Program-made: the position numbers and the translations under genes
Notes under the pieces: generated by a model
The model's input: only the letters and a program-made list of their open reading frames with translations
Told to the model about the DNA's origin: nothing
The model's database searches: none
Part shown: piece after piece, positions 44,475 through 53,663 of the stretch
Numbering within the stretch: the first letter of the stretch is position 1
Layout of the letters: the number at the start of each line of letters is the position of its first letter
Source of the DNA: Polynucleobacter sp. MWH-CaK5
GTDB lineage: Bacteria; Pseudomonadota; Gammaproteobacteria; Burkholderiales; Burkholderiaceae
Assembly (NCBI RefSeq): GCF_018687615.1
Contig: NZ_CP061299.1
Coordinates: 1,039,433 to 1,103,432, forward strand
Direction of reading: 5' to 3'
Length of the DNA stretch: 64,000 bases

Positions 44475-45542
44475 TTACAGAGCTTTTAGAACTGCTTCGC
44501 CCATTTCTTTTGTGCCCACCAATTGGCAGCCAGCTGTCTTGATATCACCCGTTCGATAACCCTGAGCCAAGACTTTTTGCACGGCAGCCTCAATGCGATC
44601 AGCTTGGTCAGCCATACCCAATGAATAACGCAACATCATGGCCGCAGACAAAATGGTCGCCAAAGGATTGGCAATGCCCTTACCCGCGATGTCAGGCGCT
44701 GAACCATGACTTGGCTCATAAAGACCTTTGTTGTTTTTATCCAATGAAGCAGATGGCAACATACCGATTGAGCCAGTCAACATCGATGCCTCATCCGACA
44801 AGATATCGCCGAACAAGTTACCAGTGACCACCACATCAAATGCTTTTGGTGCCTTGACCAATTGCATGGCAGCGTTATCCACATACATATGACTGAGTTC
44901 AACCTCAGGATATTCTTTAGCGATGAGCGTCATGACTTCTCTCCACAACTGTGAAGTCTCAAGCACGTTTGATTTATCAACACTGCACACGCGCTTGTTA
45001 CGCTTTTGTGCCGCCTGAAATGCCACATGAGCAATGCGCTCTACTTCAGGCTCTGAATAACGCATGGTGTCAAAACCTTCGCGTGTGCCAGGGAATAAAC
45101 CATCTGTAGCAGTACGAATACCCTTTGGCATGCCAAAGTAAATATCACCGTTCAACTCACGCACGATCAAGATGTTCAAACCAGCAATGATTTCTGGTTT
45201 TAAGCTAGATGCTTCAGTCAACTCTGGATAGCAAATAGCTGGTCTTAAATTAGCAAACAAACTGAGGTGTTTGCGTAAACCAAGAATGGCTTGCTCAGGA
45301 CGTAGTTCACGGGCCAAGGTGTCGTACTTCCAGTCACCCACTGAACCAAACAAAATCGCATCAGCTTCTTTTGCTAACTTCAAAGTATCTTCAGGCAAAG
45401 GATGCCCTTTGGCCTCATAGCCAGCACCGCCCACTGGGGCAGTTTCCATTTCAAAGGATTCGCCCAAGGCATTCAAGACCTTCACTGCTTCTGCAATGAT
45501 TTCAGGACCAATGCCATCACCTGGCAATACTGCAATCTTCAT
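44475..45542 (-). CDS. leuB: 3-isopropylmalate dehydrogenase
   Basis: LeuB oxidises and decarboxylates 3-isopropylmalate in leucine synthesis using NAD. The 355-residue protein starts with KIAVLPGDGIGPEI and has the substrate-binding YFGMPKGIR and cofactor region EPSHGSAPDIAGKGIANPLA. It follows leuD after 24 bases. It is a member of the conserved leuC-leuD-leuB-asd row. Confidence 0.95.
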   Translation of the reverse strand: MKIAVLPGDGIGPEIIAEAVKVLNALGESFEMETAPVGGAGYEAKGHPLPEDTLKLAKEADAILFGSVGDWKYDTLARELRPEQAILGLRKHLSLFANLRPAICYPELTEASSLKPEIIAGLNILIVRELNGDIYFGMPKGIRTATDGLFPGTREGFDTMRYSEPEVERIAHVAFQAAQKRNKRVCSVDKSNVLETSQLWREVMTLIAKEYPEVELSHMYVDNAAMQLVKAPKAFDVVVTGNLFGDILSDEASMLTGSIGMLPSASLDKNNKGLYEPSHGSAPDIAGKGIANPLATILSAAMMLRYSLGMADQADRIEAAVQKVLAQGYRTGDIKTAGCQLVGTKEMGEAVLKAL

Positions 45543-45566
45543 GTCAAACCTTTAAACAGGAAAAAA

Positions 45567-46214
45567 TTAAGGAAGCTTTGTCGCTAACCAAGGCATGCGC
45601 AGAACTCTCTCAGACTCATAGGCCTTGATTTTGTCTGCGTGTCGCAACGTCAAACCAATATCGTCCAAACCATTGACCATGCAATATTTTCTAAATGGAG
45701 CGATATCAAAATCATAAGCGCGATCATCTGGCGCAATGACTTGTTGCTTTTCTAGATCGATGGTTAATTGGTAACCATTGAATGCTGCTGTTTCATTGAA
45801 CAAGTGATCGACTTGTTGTGCAGATAAAACAATTGGTAACAAACCATTTTTGTAACAGTTGTTAAAAAAGATATCTGCAAAACTTGGAGCAATCACTGCT
45901 CTAAAACCATACTGCTCTAAAGCCCAAGGAGCGTGTTCACGAGAACTGCCGCAACCAAAGTTTTGACGAGCCAAAAGAATGCTGCCACCTTTGTAGCGAG
46001 ATTGGTTCAAAACAAAATCAGGATTGATTGGGCGGTTAGAACAATCTTGACCAGGCTCGCCATGGTCTAAGTAACGCCATTCATCAAACAAGTTTTGTCC
46101 AAAACCAGTTCTTTTGATTGATTTCAAAAACTGTTTTGGAATGATGGCATCGGTATCCACGTTCTCGCGATCGAGCGGAACAACCAAGCCTTGGTGAACT
46201 GTGAACTTATTCAT
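45567..46214 (-). CDS. leuD: 3-isopropylmalate dehydratase small subunit
   Basis: LeuD is the small subunit of isopropylmalate isomerase. Its 215 residues include the start LVVPLDRENVDTDAIIPKQFL and the swivel motif NFGCGSSREHAPWAL. Its ATG shares one base with the TAA of the entericidin-like gene (TAATG), so leuD is probably translated by re-initiation after that small gene. Confidence 0.95.
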   Translation of the reverse strand: MNKFTVHQGLVVPLDRENVDTDAIIPKQFLKSIKRTGFGQNLFDEWRYLDHGEPGQDCSNRPINPDFVLNQSRYKGGSILLARQNFGCGSSREHAPWALEQYGFRAVIAPSFADIFFNNCYKNGLLPIVLSAQQVDHLFNETAAFNGYQLTIDLEKQQVIAPDDRAYDFDIAPFRKYCMVNGLDDIGLTLRHADKIKAYESERVLRMPWLATKLP

Positions 46215-46399
46215 TATTTAACCGGTGTAACAACCACGCCAGAATTTGAAGCATCATTGCCAGAATCAGATTTCTTAGATGTATTTTTATCAACAACACT
46301 TCCCAAGTTCTGAAGATCTTGGCCGATACCAGAAATCGTATTGCAAGCCATCAATGAAGTAGCCATCAAACAAGCAAGTACTAATTTTAAATTTCTCAT
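46214..46399 (-). CDS. Entericidin-like small lipoprotein
   Basis: This 61-residue lipoprotein has a signal with the lipobox LMAC at Cys19, followed by NTISGIGQDLQNLGSVVDKN, the pattern of the entericidin A/B family. The rest is Ser/Lys/Asp-rich. Entericidins in Escherichia coli form a toxin-antidote pair, but lone relatives in Burkholderiales have no shown role. It sits between leuC and leuD and overlaps leuD by one base, an odd place for a lipoprotein. Confidence 0.82.
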   Translation of the reverse strand: MRNLKLVLACLMATSLMACNTISGIGQDLQNLGSVVDKNTSKKSDSGNDASNSGVVVTPVK

Positions 46400-46417
46400 A
46401 TTTATTGTCTCCAGGGT

Positions 46418-47830
46418 TTACGCTATTTTACGAACATCTACAAAGTGGCCTTCTAAAGCTGCAGCTGCAGCCATCGCAGGGCTCACCAAATGCGTTCTTC
46501 CACCATTACCTTGGCGTCCCTCAAAGTTACGGTTGGATGTTGAAGCACAACGCTCACCTGGCTCAAGACGATCAGCATTCATGGCCAAGCACATGGAGCA
46601 ACCAGGCTCACGCCACTCAAAGCCAGCGGCCTTGAACACACGATCCAAACCTTCGCGTTCAGCTTGCTCTTTCACCAAACCAGAACCAGGAACAACCATG
46701 GCCAACTTCACAGTCGGCGACACCTTCTTAGCAATTCGCTCAACCACCCTTGCAGCCGCGCGGATGTCTTCAATACGACTGTTGGTGCAAGAGCCGATGA
46801 ATACTTTATCAACCATGATGGCTTCAATGGCTGTGTTTGGCGTTAATGCCATGTAGCTGAGCGCTCTTTCCATGGCCTCACGCTTGACCGGATCTTTTTC
46901 TTTTTCAGGATCAGGTACTTTGTCTTCAATCGATAAAACCATTTCTGGTGAAGTACCCCAAGTCACTTGAGGTTTGATGTCTTCCGCGCGTAATTCAACC
47001 ACTCGGTCAAATTGTGCGCCTTCATCGGTATGTAATTTTCTCCAATACTGCAAAGCTTGACGCCAAGCCTCACCCTCTGCTGGAGCATAAGGACGACCTT
47101 TGACGTAATTGATCGTTGTTTCATCAACACCCACAATACCTGCGCGCGCACCAGCTTCGATCGCCATGTTGCAGACCGTCATACGACCTTCCATGGATAA
47201 AGCGCGAATTGCTGTACCAGCAAATTCAATTGTGTAACCAGTGCCACCCGCAGTACCAATCTTGCCAATGATGGCTAAAACGATGTCTTTAGCAGAACAA
47301 CCCAAAGGCAATTGACCTTCGACTCGCACCAACATGTTTTTACTTTTCTTCATGAGCAAAGTTTGCGTGGCCAACACGTGCTCAACTTCTGAGGTGCCGA
47401 TACCAAACGCCAATGCACCAAACGCACCGTGCGTACTTGTATGAGAATCTCCGCAAACCACTGTCATACCAGGCAAGGTTGCGCCCTGCTCCGGTCCAAT
47501 CACGTGCACGATGCCTTGACGCTTATCGTGCATCTTGTATTGCGTGATGCCAAATGAATCGCAGTTTTGATCCAAGGTATCAATTTGCAAACGCGATACA
47601 GGATCTTTGATGCCTTCAGAACGATCTGTTGTAGGAACGTTGTGATCAGACACCGCCAAATTGGCTGAATTTCTCCAAACTGGGCGCTTCGCTAAAGACA
47701 AACCCTCAAAGGCTTGAGGGCTGGTTACTTCGTGCAATAACTGTCGATCAATGTAGAGGACGGTCGTACCGTCCTCTTCCATATGAACCACATGGTCATC
47801 CCACAACTTGTCATACAAAGTACGTGCCAT
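46418..47830 (-). CDS. leuC: 3-isopropylmalate dehydratase large subunit
   Basis: LeuC is the [4Fe-4S] subunit that with LeuD turns 2-isopropylmalate into 3-isopropylmalate. The cluster ligands are the Cys in FIGSCTNSRIEDIRAA and the pair in PGCSMCLAMN. The N-terminal TLYDKLWDDHVV and GDSHTSTHGAFGALAFGIG are characteristic. At 470 residues it is complete. It begins 12 bases after gltA, linking leucine synthesis to the TCA block. Confidence 0.96.
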   Translation of the reverse strand: MARTLYDKLWDDHVVHMEEDGTTVLYIDRQLLHEVTSPQAFEGLSLAKRPVWRNSANLAVSDHNVPTTDRSEGIKDPVSRLQIDTLDQNCDSFGITQYKMHDKRQGIVHVIGPEQGATLPGMTVVCGDSHTSTHGAFGALAFGIGTSEVEHVLATQTLLMKKSKNMLVRVEGQLPLGCSAKDIVLAIIGKIGTAGGTGYTIEFAGTAIRALSMEGRMTVCNMAIEAGARAGIVGVDETTINYVKGRPYAPAEGEAWRQALQYWRKLHTDEGAQFDRVVELRAEDIKPQVTWGTSPEMVLSIEDKVPDPEKEKDPVKREAMERALSYMALTPNTAIEAIMVDKVFIGSCTNSRIEDIRAAARVVERIAKKVSPTVKLAMVVPGSGLVKEQAEREGLDRVFKAAGFEWREPGCSMCLAMNADRLEPGERCASTSNRNFEGRQGNGGRTHLVSPAMAAAAALEGHFVDVRKIA

Positions 47831-47842
47831 GAATTTTCCTAA

Positions 47843-49153
47843 TTAACGCTTGGCGATCGGCTGAACAGTGCGTGTTGGGCTACCAACAAACAACTGACGT
47901 GGACGACCAATCTTGTATTCTGAATCAGTGATCATTTCTTCCCACTGTGAAATCCAACCCACTGTACGTGCAAGAGCAAAAATACAAGTAAACATCTCTG
48001 TTGGAATACCTAATGCACGCTGAACGATGCCTGAGTAGAAGTCTACGTTTGGATACAGCTTGCGGCTCACGAAGTACTCGTCTTCCAAAGCAATCTTCTC
48101 AAGTGTCATTGCCAACTTGAACAACGGATCATTCTCAAGACCTAATTCCTTAAGAACTTCGTAGCAAGTTTCACGCATCAATTTAGCGCGTGGGTCAAAG
48201 TTTTTGTAAACGCGGTGACCAAAGCCCATCAAACGAACGCCAGAGTTCTTGTCTTTAACTTTAGCAATGAACTCGTCAATCTTCTCAACGCCATCGTTGG
48301 CTTGAATCTCTTCCAACATCTGCAAGCAAGCTTCGTTAGCGCCGCCGTGAGCAGGACCCCACAAGCAAGCCACACCAGCAGCAATCGCAGCAAATGGATT
48401 GGTGCCTGAAGAACCAGCCAAGCGGACCGTTGAAGTTGAAGCATTTTGCTCATGATCAGCATGCAAAATAAAGATACGGTCCAAAGCTCTGACCAACACA
48501 TCATTCACCTTGTACTCTTCACAAGGAGTTGCAAACATCATTTGCATGAAGTTAGCTGTGTATGAAAGATTGTTCTTTGGGTAAATCATTGGCTGGCCAA
48601 CTGAATACTTGTAAGCCATCGCAACCAATGTTGGCATTTTTGCGATCAAACGAATTTGTGACACTTCACGTTGGTGAGCATCATTGATGTCCAAACCATC
48701 ATGATAGAAAGCAGCCATCGCACCAACCAAACCTGTTAACACGGCCATTGGGTGCGCGTCACGGCGGAAGCCGCGCAAGAAGAATTGCATTTGCTCATGA
48801 ACCATCGTGTGGTGCATGACCAAGTCATCAAATTCTTTCTTTTGAGCTGCATTTGGCAACTCGCCTTTTAATAATAAATAGCAAGACTCTAAGAAGTCAC
48901 AGTTAGTGGCCAAATCTTGGATCTGGTAACCGCGATAAAGCAACTCACCTTTATCACCATCGATATAAGTGATCTTTGAGTTACATGAAGCTGTAGACAT
49001 AAAACCTGGGTCATAAGTGAACTTACCCGTTTGACCATAAAGTTTGCGAATATCAATCACGTCAGGGCCAACAACACCCTTATAAATTGGCAACTCAATG
49101 GCTGGTGTGCCATCTGAGAACGATAACGTGGCTTTTTCATTTGTAGCGTTCAT
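47843..49153 (-). CDS. gltA: Citrate synthase
   Basis: GltA condenses acetyl-CoA and oxaloacetate to citrate. The 436-residue protein is the gram-negative hexameric type. Active-site His residues lie in ILHADHEQNASTSTVR and MGFGHRVYKNFDPRA, and the GPAHGGANEACL loop is present. The N-terminal domain with ITYIDGDKGELLYRGYQI is intact. A 78-base AT-rich gap after sdhE may carry its own promoter. Confidence 0.96.
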   Translation of the reverse strand: MNATNEKATLSFSDGTPAIELPIYKGVVGPDVIDIRKLYGQTGKFTYDPGFMSTASCNSKITYIDGDKGELLYRGYQIQDLATNCDFLESCYLLLKGELPNAAQKKEFDDLVMHHTMVHEQMQFFLRGFRRDAHPMAVLTGLVGAMAAFYHDGLDINDAHQREVSQIRLIAKMPTLVAMAYKYSVGQPMIYPKNNLSYTANFMQMMFATPCEEYKVNDVLVRALDRIFILHADHEQNASTSTVRLAGSSGTNPFAAIAAGVACLWGPAHGGANEACLQMLEEIQANDGVEKIDEFIAKVKDKNSGVRLMGFGHRVYKNFDPRAKLMRETCYEVLKELGLENDPLFKLAMTLEKIALEDEYFVSRKLYPNVDFYSGIVQRALGIPTEMFTCIFALARTVGWISQWEEMITDSEYKIGRPRQLFVGSPTRTVQPIAKR

Positions 49154-49231
49154 TTTTTCAATCCCTTATACGCGTTTTTTGTTTTTAGCAAACTAACAAG
49201 TTTTATTCCCAGCAACTTCTTGTAGAAATGA

Positions 49232-49495
49232 TTAATTTCTAACTGGGCGCAACATGGCTAGGACACGATGCACACCTTCATTCGCAAGTTCCCCCTCCGG
49301 TTCCTTGCGACGCAGCAACAAATCCATCAAGTCATTGTCACTAAGATCCAACAAAGTATTGAGAGGCCCTAAGTCATCCTCTTCAATCTGATCATGAAAG
49401 CGCTCGAAGAAGCGCTCCATCATCAAATCATTTTCTAACAAACCTCGTCGCGCACGCCAACGCAAGAGCGACAAGGTTTCAGATGGTATCGGCAT
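49232..49495 (-). CDS. sdhE: FAD assembly factor SdhE
   Basis: SdhE helps attach FAD covalently to SdhA. The 87-residue protein carries the family motif RRGLLENDLMMERFF near residues 15-30, including the RGxxE core. Its ATG overlaps the end of sdhB by one base. The order sdhCDAB-sdhE-gltA is common in betaproteobacteria. Confidence 0.92.
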   Translation of the reverse strand: MPIPSETLSLLRWRARRGLLENDLMMERFFERFHDQIEEDDLGPLNTLLDLSDNDLMDLLLRRKEPEGELANEGVHRVLAMLRPVRN

Positions 49496-50202
49496 TAAAC
49501 AGCTCGTCGAACCATTAACTCTTTGATCTTACCAATCGCTTTTGTTGGGTTCAATCCTTTAGGACAAACGTCCACACAGTTCATGATGGTGTGGCAACGG
49601 AACAAACGGTATGGATCTTCTAAGTTATCCAAACGCTCAGATGTCACCTGATCACGGCTGTCAGCGATGAAGCGATATGCTTGCAACAAACCAGCTGGAC
49701 CCACGAACTTATCTGGGTTCCACCAGAACGATGGGCAAGATGTTGAGCATGAAGCACACAAGATGCACTCATACAAACCATCCAACTCTTCACGCTCTTC
49801 TGGGCTTTGCAAACGCTCTTTCTCTGGCGGCGGAATATCGTTCACCAAATAAGGACGAATCGAGTGGTATTGCTTGAAGAACTGAGTCATGTCAACGATC
49901 AAGTCACGCACCACTGGCAAGCCAGGTAGTGGACGCAAAGAAATCTTCTTTGGCAAAGTCAACATATTGGTCAAGCAAGCCAAGCCATTCTTACCATTGA
50001 TATTCATGGCATCAGAACCACAAACACCTTCACGGCAAGAGCGACGGAAAGACAAAGTCTCATCCATCTTCTTTAGCTTCATCAACGCATCTAACAACAT
50101 GCGCTCAGAACCATCCAACTCCACTTCATAACTTTGCATGCGTGGCGCTGCATCGACTTCTGGATCGTAACGGTAGACTTCAAATATACGTGTATCGCTC
50201 AT
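49495..50202 (-). CDS. sdhB: Succinate dehydrogenase iron-sulfur subunit
   Basis: SdhB carries the three Fe-S clusters that pass electrons from FADH2 to ubiquinone. The [2Fe-2S] site is SCREGVCGSDAMNING, the [4Fe-4S] site CILCASCSTSCPSFWW and the third includes CVDVCPKGLNP. The 235 residues are typical. It lies 18 bases after sdhA. Confidence 0.96.
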   Translation of the reverse strand: MSDTRIFEVYRYDPEVDAAPRMQSYEVELDGSERMLLDALMKLKKMDETLSFRRSCREGVCGSDAMNINGKNGLACLTNMLTLPKKISLRPLPGLPVVRDLIVDMTQFFKQYHSIRPYLVNDIPPPEKERLQSPEEREELDGLYECILCASCSTSCPSFWWNPDKFVGPAGLLQAYRFIADSRDQVTSERLDNLEDPYRLFRCHTIMNCVDVCPKGLNPTKAIGKIKELMVRRAV

Positions 50203-50220
50203 GTTTCTTCCTTAATACTT

Positions 50221-51999
50221 TTAGAAAGTACGAACTTTTGGTGGAATAGATTCAACGGTTAGCGGAGTTAACTTCACAGGCTTGTAATCAAGCTTGTTGC
50301 CTTCGCTGTACCAGAGTGTGTGTTTCATCCATTGCTGGTCATTACGCTCAGGGTGATCATCGTGCGCATGTGCGCCACGACTTTCTTTACGAGCAGCAGC
50401 TGAAATCATTGTGGCATTTGCAGCTTCAACCAAATTCTCTAATTCAAGAGCTTCGATACGAGCAGTGTTGAACACTTTTGACTTGTCTTTCAAGTGAATG
50501 CTCTTCGCGCGCTCAGTGATTGTGCCCATTTTGGCAACGCCGCCATCCATGAGTTCTTGAGTACGGAATACGCCGCAATGTTTTTGCATCGTACTGCGAA
50601 TGTCATTGGCCACATCTTGTGTGTACTCACCAGATGTTGAGTTGTCCAATTTCGCCAAACGTGACAATGAACTATCAGCAGCATCCGCTGGAAGTGGTTT
50701 GAACTCTTTTTGTTTCAATGCTGTCTCAACCACGTGATTACCAGCAGCGCGACCAAACACCAACAAGTCTAACAATGAGTTAGTACCTAAACGGTTGGCA
50801 CCGTGCACTGATACGCAAGAGCACTCGCCCATCGCATAAAAACCATTGATCACTTCGTTTGGATTGCCATTCTTAGGCGCAACTACTTGGCCATGAATAT
50901 TGGTTGGAATACCACCCATCTGATAGTGAATTGTTGGCACAACTGGAATTGGATTCTTCGTCACGTCCACGTTAGCGAAGTTGATACCGATCTCATAAAC
51001 AGATGGCAAACGCTTGTGAATCGTGTCGGCGCCCAAGTGGGTCAAGTCGAGTTCGATGTAGTCTTTGTTTGGACCACAACCACGACCTTCTTTGATCTCT
51101 TGGTCCATACAACGAGAGATAAAGTCTCTTGGTGCTAGGTCTTTAAGAGTTGGTGCATAACGCTCCATGAATCGCTCACCAGAGCTGTTCAAAAGAATCG
51201 CACCTTCACCACGACAACCTTCGGTCAACAACACACCCGCACCAGCAACACCGGTTGGGTGGAATTGCCAGAATTCCATGTCTTCTAGTGGTACACCAGC
51301 GCGTGCTGCCATACCCATACCATCACCTGTGTTGATGAAAGCGTTGGTTGAAGCTTGCCAAATACGGCCAGCACCACCCGTTGCAAACATCACGCACTTG
51401 GCCTGAAGAATATGAACTTCTCCAGTTTCCATTTCTAAAGCAGTCACACCAACCACATCACCTTCAGAATCACGAATGATGTCTAGTGCCATCCACTCAA
51501 CGAAGAAGTGTGTCTTGGCGCGCACGTTGCGTTGATAAAGTGTGTGCAATAAAGCATGGCCTGTACGGTCCGCTGCAGCACAAGCGCGCTGCACAGCTTT
51601 TTCACCGTAGTTCGCAGTGTGACCACCGAATGGACGCTGATAAATAGTGCCATCTGGATTACGGTCAAAAGGCATACCGTAATGCTCTAACTCATAAACA
51701 ACTTTTGGAGCTTCACGACACATGAACTCGATCGCATCTTGGTCACCCAACCAGTCAGAACCTTTGACTGTGTCAAAGAAGTGGTAGTGCCAATTGTCAT
51801 CACTCATGTTACCCAATGAAGCACCGATACCGCCCTGCGCTGCCACTGTGTGTGAACGTGTTGGGAAAACTTTTGAGAGAACTGCAACGTTTAGGCCAGC
51901 TTCAGCCAATTGCAATGAAGCTCGCATACCGGCACCGCCGGCACCAACGATAACAACGTCAAAACGACGTGTAGGTAATGCTGTCTTGATGGCAGCCAT
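50221..51999 (-). CDS. sdhA: Succinate dehydrogenase flavoprotein subunit
   Basis: SdhA oxidises succinate to fumarate. The FAD-binding start RFDVVIVGAGGAGMRASLQL is followed by SHTVAAQGGIGASLGN, which includes the His that bonds FAD. The substrate-site block FHPTGVAGAGVLLTEGCRGEG and HGANRLGTNSLLDLLVFGR are present. The length of 592 residues is normal. It follows sdhD after three bases. Confidence 0.97.
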   Translation of the reverse strand: MAAIKTALPTRRFDVVIVGAGGAGMRASLQLAEAGLNVAVLSKVFPTRSHTVAAQGGIGASLGNMSDDNWHYHFFDTVKGSDWLGDQDAIEFMCREAPKVVYELEHYGMPFDRNPDGTIYQRPFGGHTANYGEKAVQRACAAADRTGHALLHTLYQRNVRAKTHFFVEWMALDIIRDSEGDVVGVTALEMETGEVHILQAKCVMFATGGAGRIWQASTNAFINTGDGMGMAARAGVPLEDMEFWQFHPTGVAGAGVLLTEGCRGEGAILLNSSGERFMERYAPTLKDLAPRDFISRCMDQEIKEGRGCGPNKDYIELDLTHLGADTIHKRLPSVYEIGINFANVDVTKNPIPVVPTIHYQMGGIPTNIHGQVVAPKNGNPNEVINGFYAMGECSCVSVHGANRLGTNSLLDLLVFGRAAGNHVVETALKQKEFKPLPADAADSSLSRLAKLDNSTSGEYTQDVANDIRSTMQKHCGVFRTQELMDGGVAKMGTITERAKSIHLKDKSKVFNTARIEALELENLVEAANATMISAAARKESRGAHAHDDHPERNDQQWMKHTLWYSEGNKLDYKPVKLTPLTVESIPPKVRTF

Positions 52000-52002
52000 G
52001 CG

Positions 52003-52365
52003 TTACACCCTCCAAAGGATTTGAGCGGTATAGCCTAAACAACCAATTAGCCATAACGCGGTTAATACGTGCAGTGTCAAACGGATGCTCACTGGCTTGA
52101 TGTAATCCATCCAAATGTCGCGAACACCAATCCATGCGTGATACAACAAACTCATGATGGCCAGCAATGTGATCAACTTCATGATCTGGTTGGCGAATAA
52201 GCCAGACCAAGCTTCATACGTTGCATCACCTAGCAAAAATGACACCAACAAAATTAATGTAAAGACAATCAAAATGACTGCTGTCACACGTTGCAACAAC
52301 CAGTCTTTAAGGCCGTAATGGGCACCAACAACGATGCGCTTTGGTCCGATATTGTTATTAGCCAT
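52003..52365 (-). CDS. sdhD: Succinate dehydrogenase membrane anchor subunit D
   Basis: SdhD is one of the two membrane anchors that bind haem b and quinone. The 120-residue protein has three hydrophobic segments near 28-47, 58-78 and 92-112. HAWIGVRDIWMDYIKP near residues 74-89 is the family signature, with the haem-ligand-type His. It lies between sdhC and sdhA with short gaps. Confidence 0.93.
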   Translation of the reverse strand: MANNNIGPKRIVVGAHYGLKDWLLQRVTAVILIVFTLILLVSFLLGDATYEAWSGLFANQIMKLITLLAIMSLLYHAWIGVRDIWMDYIKPVSIRLTLHVLTALWLIGCLGYTAQILWRV

Positions 52366-52374
52366 GTGGATTCC

Positions 52375-52761
52375 TTAAAACAAACCAAATAGCTTGGCAG
52401 CACACACCGCTGTCAAACTCAAACTAACCACTAGAACACCCACAGCTGATTTAGCAGCTGAGTATTTATCAATACCTTTGTGAAGATCTAGCATCAAGAA
52501 ACGAATACCTGCACAGAAGTGATGAAGGTAAGACCAAATCAAAGCCAAAACGATCAATTTGATGATCGGATGAGCCATCACTGATTTAAAAGTTTCAAAA
52601 CTGATTTCTGAAGTGATGCTTTTATCTAAAAGATAAAGCACGAATGGAATCAAAATGAACATCAATAAGCCGCTCACGCGATGCAAGATTGATACTTTGC
52701 CAGCCCATGGCAGGCGATATTTCATCAAGTCAAAAACATGAATATTTCTAAATTCTGGCAT
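52375..52761 (-). CDS. sdhC: Succinate dehydrogenase cytochrome b556 subunit
   Basis: SdhC is the other membrane anchor of complex II. I chose ATG 52761 (MPEFRNIHVFDLMKYRLPW), giving 128 residues; AGGGG is seven bases upstream. The frame opens 13 codons further with no conserved sequence. Three membrane segments are present, and the haem His is likely in LHHFCAGIRFLMLDLHKG. It is the first gene of the sdh operon, about 130 bases downstream of gntR. Confidence 0.94.
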   Translation of the reverse strand: MPEFRNIHVFDLMKYRLPWAGKVSILHRVSGLLMFILIPFVLYLLDKSITSEISFETFKSVMAHPIIKLIVLALIWSYLHHFCAGIRFLMLDLHKGIDKYSAAKSAVGVLVVSLSLTAVCAAKLFGLF

Positions 52762-52891
52762 CTCAAACCCCTGTTTATTTTTTGCTGTGCTGCAAAACAA
52801 ATGATTTTATCGCTTAATTAACTTTCTTAAGTCTGACTTTTCAAAAAAAACTGCTGCTAAAACTAAAAAATCTTAAAAACTGCCTACACCG

Positions 52892-53620
52892 TTAATTTAA
52901 TTCATTTAAATAATGATGGCTTGCGGTCAAATACACAGCCTTACGAACCTCGACTGGACGCTCTCCGTAGGTGTAAGACACACGCTCCACAGCTAATAGT
53001 GGAGTGTTTTGCTCAACTCCTAAGTGCTTCGCAGATAACTCATCGGCAGCAACTGCTCTCAAGCGCTCAGTGGCACGCACCATATGGGTGCCAAATTCTG
53101 TTTCAAACAAGGCATACATCGGCCCACGCCAATCGACCAAGCGTTCGACGCTCAAACCCTTAAAAGTGGTTCCAGGAAGCCAAATTTCTTCGTAAACCGT
53201 TGCTTCTTCTGAAAAATAAAGAATACGCTCAATCTGAACCACCGCATCACCAGATTTGAGATCCAATAAACGGGCAATCTCAGCCGGAGCTCTTAAGCGC
53301 TTGCAGTCCAAAATGGTACTTTTTGGGTAATGTGGCTCACCGTCATCGGGAACCAGCCTCAAAAACCGGAAATGAACCCGGTCTTCATGGTGGGTGGCGA
53401 CAAAAGTGCCCTTGCCTTGCCTTCTAACCAGTAGATTTTCACTGGCTAACTCGTCAATGGCCTTGCGAACTGTGCCCTGACTGACCTTGAACCTGGTGGC
53501 CAGGTCGTTTTCACTGGGAATGGCTTCGCCAGGCTTCCACTCTCCAGCCTGCAAGCTTCCCAAAATTAGCGCCTTGATTTGCTGATAAAGCGGGCTAAAA
53601 GTTGCAATTGTTTCGGTCAT
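52892..53620 (-). CDS. GntR/HutC-type transcriptional regulator (UTRA domain)
   Basis: This 242-residue regulator has an N-terminal winged helix (residues 8-72) with SENDLATRFKVSQGTVRKAI as recognition part. A UTRA effector domain (about 90-235) follows, which in the HutC subfamily binds small metabolites. It lies between the divergent mdh gene and the sdh operon. The intergenic region holds a palindromic operator that also occurs at acnB. I infer that it controls TCA-cycle genes in response to an organic acid; the effector is unknown. Confidence 0.9.
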   Translation of the reverse strand: MTETIATFSPLYQQIKALILGSLQAGEWKPGEAIPSENDLATRFKVSQGTVRKAIDELASENLLVRRQGKGTFVATHHEDRVHFRFLRLVPDDGEPHYPKSTILDCKRLRAPAEIARLLDLKSGDAVVQIERILYFSEEATVYEEIWLPGTTFKGLSVERLVDWRGPMYALFETEFGTHMVRATERLRAVAADELSAKHLGVEQNTPLLAVERVSYTYGERPVEVRKAVYLTASHHYLNELN

Positions 53621-53651
53621 GACCGTTATTTCATCACAACCAAGGGGTTTT

Positions 53652-53663
53652 AGTCTATAGACT
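53652..53663. promoter_or_regulatory. Second palindrome next to the gntR-mdh operator
   Basis: AGTCTATAGACT is a perfect 12-base palindrome whose right half merges with the start of the larger shared operator. Its half-site AGTCTAT resembles the GTCTTAT half of the neighbouring 14-base palindrome, so it may be a second, weaker site for the same protein. It is not seen at acnB. Confidence 0.45.

Noticed and set aside
46341..46856. 171-codon open frame on the plus strand across the entericidin and leuC genes
   Set aside because: It lies antisense to leuC, which has clear catalytic motifs, and its translation shows no domain. It is a shadow of the real gene.
52801..52891. Possible copy of the GntR operator upstream of sdhC
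   Set aside because: Only a short AGACTTAAG-like fragment is present; the palindrome TCTTATATAAGA is absent, so I do not call a site.
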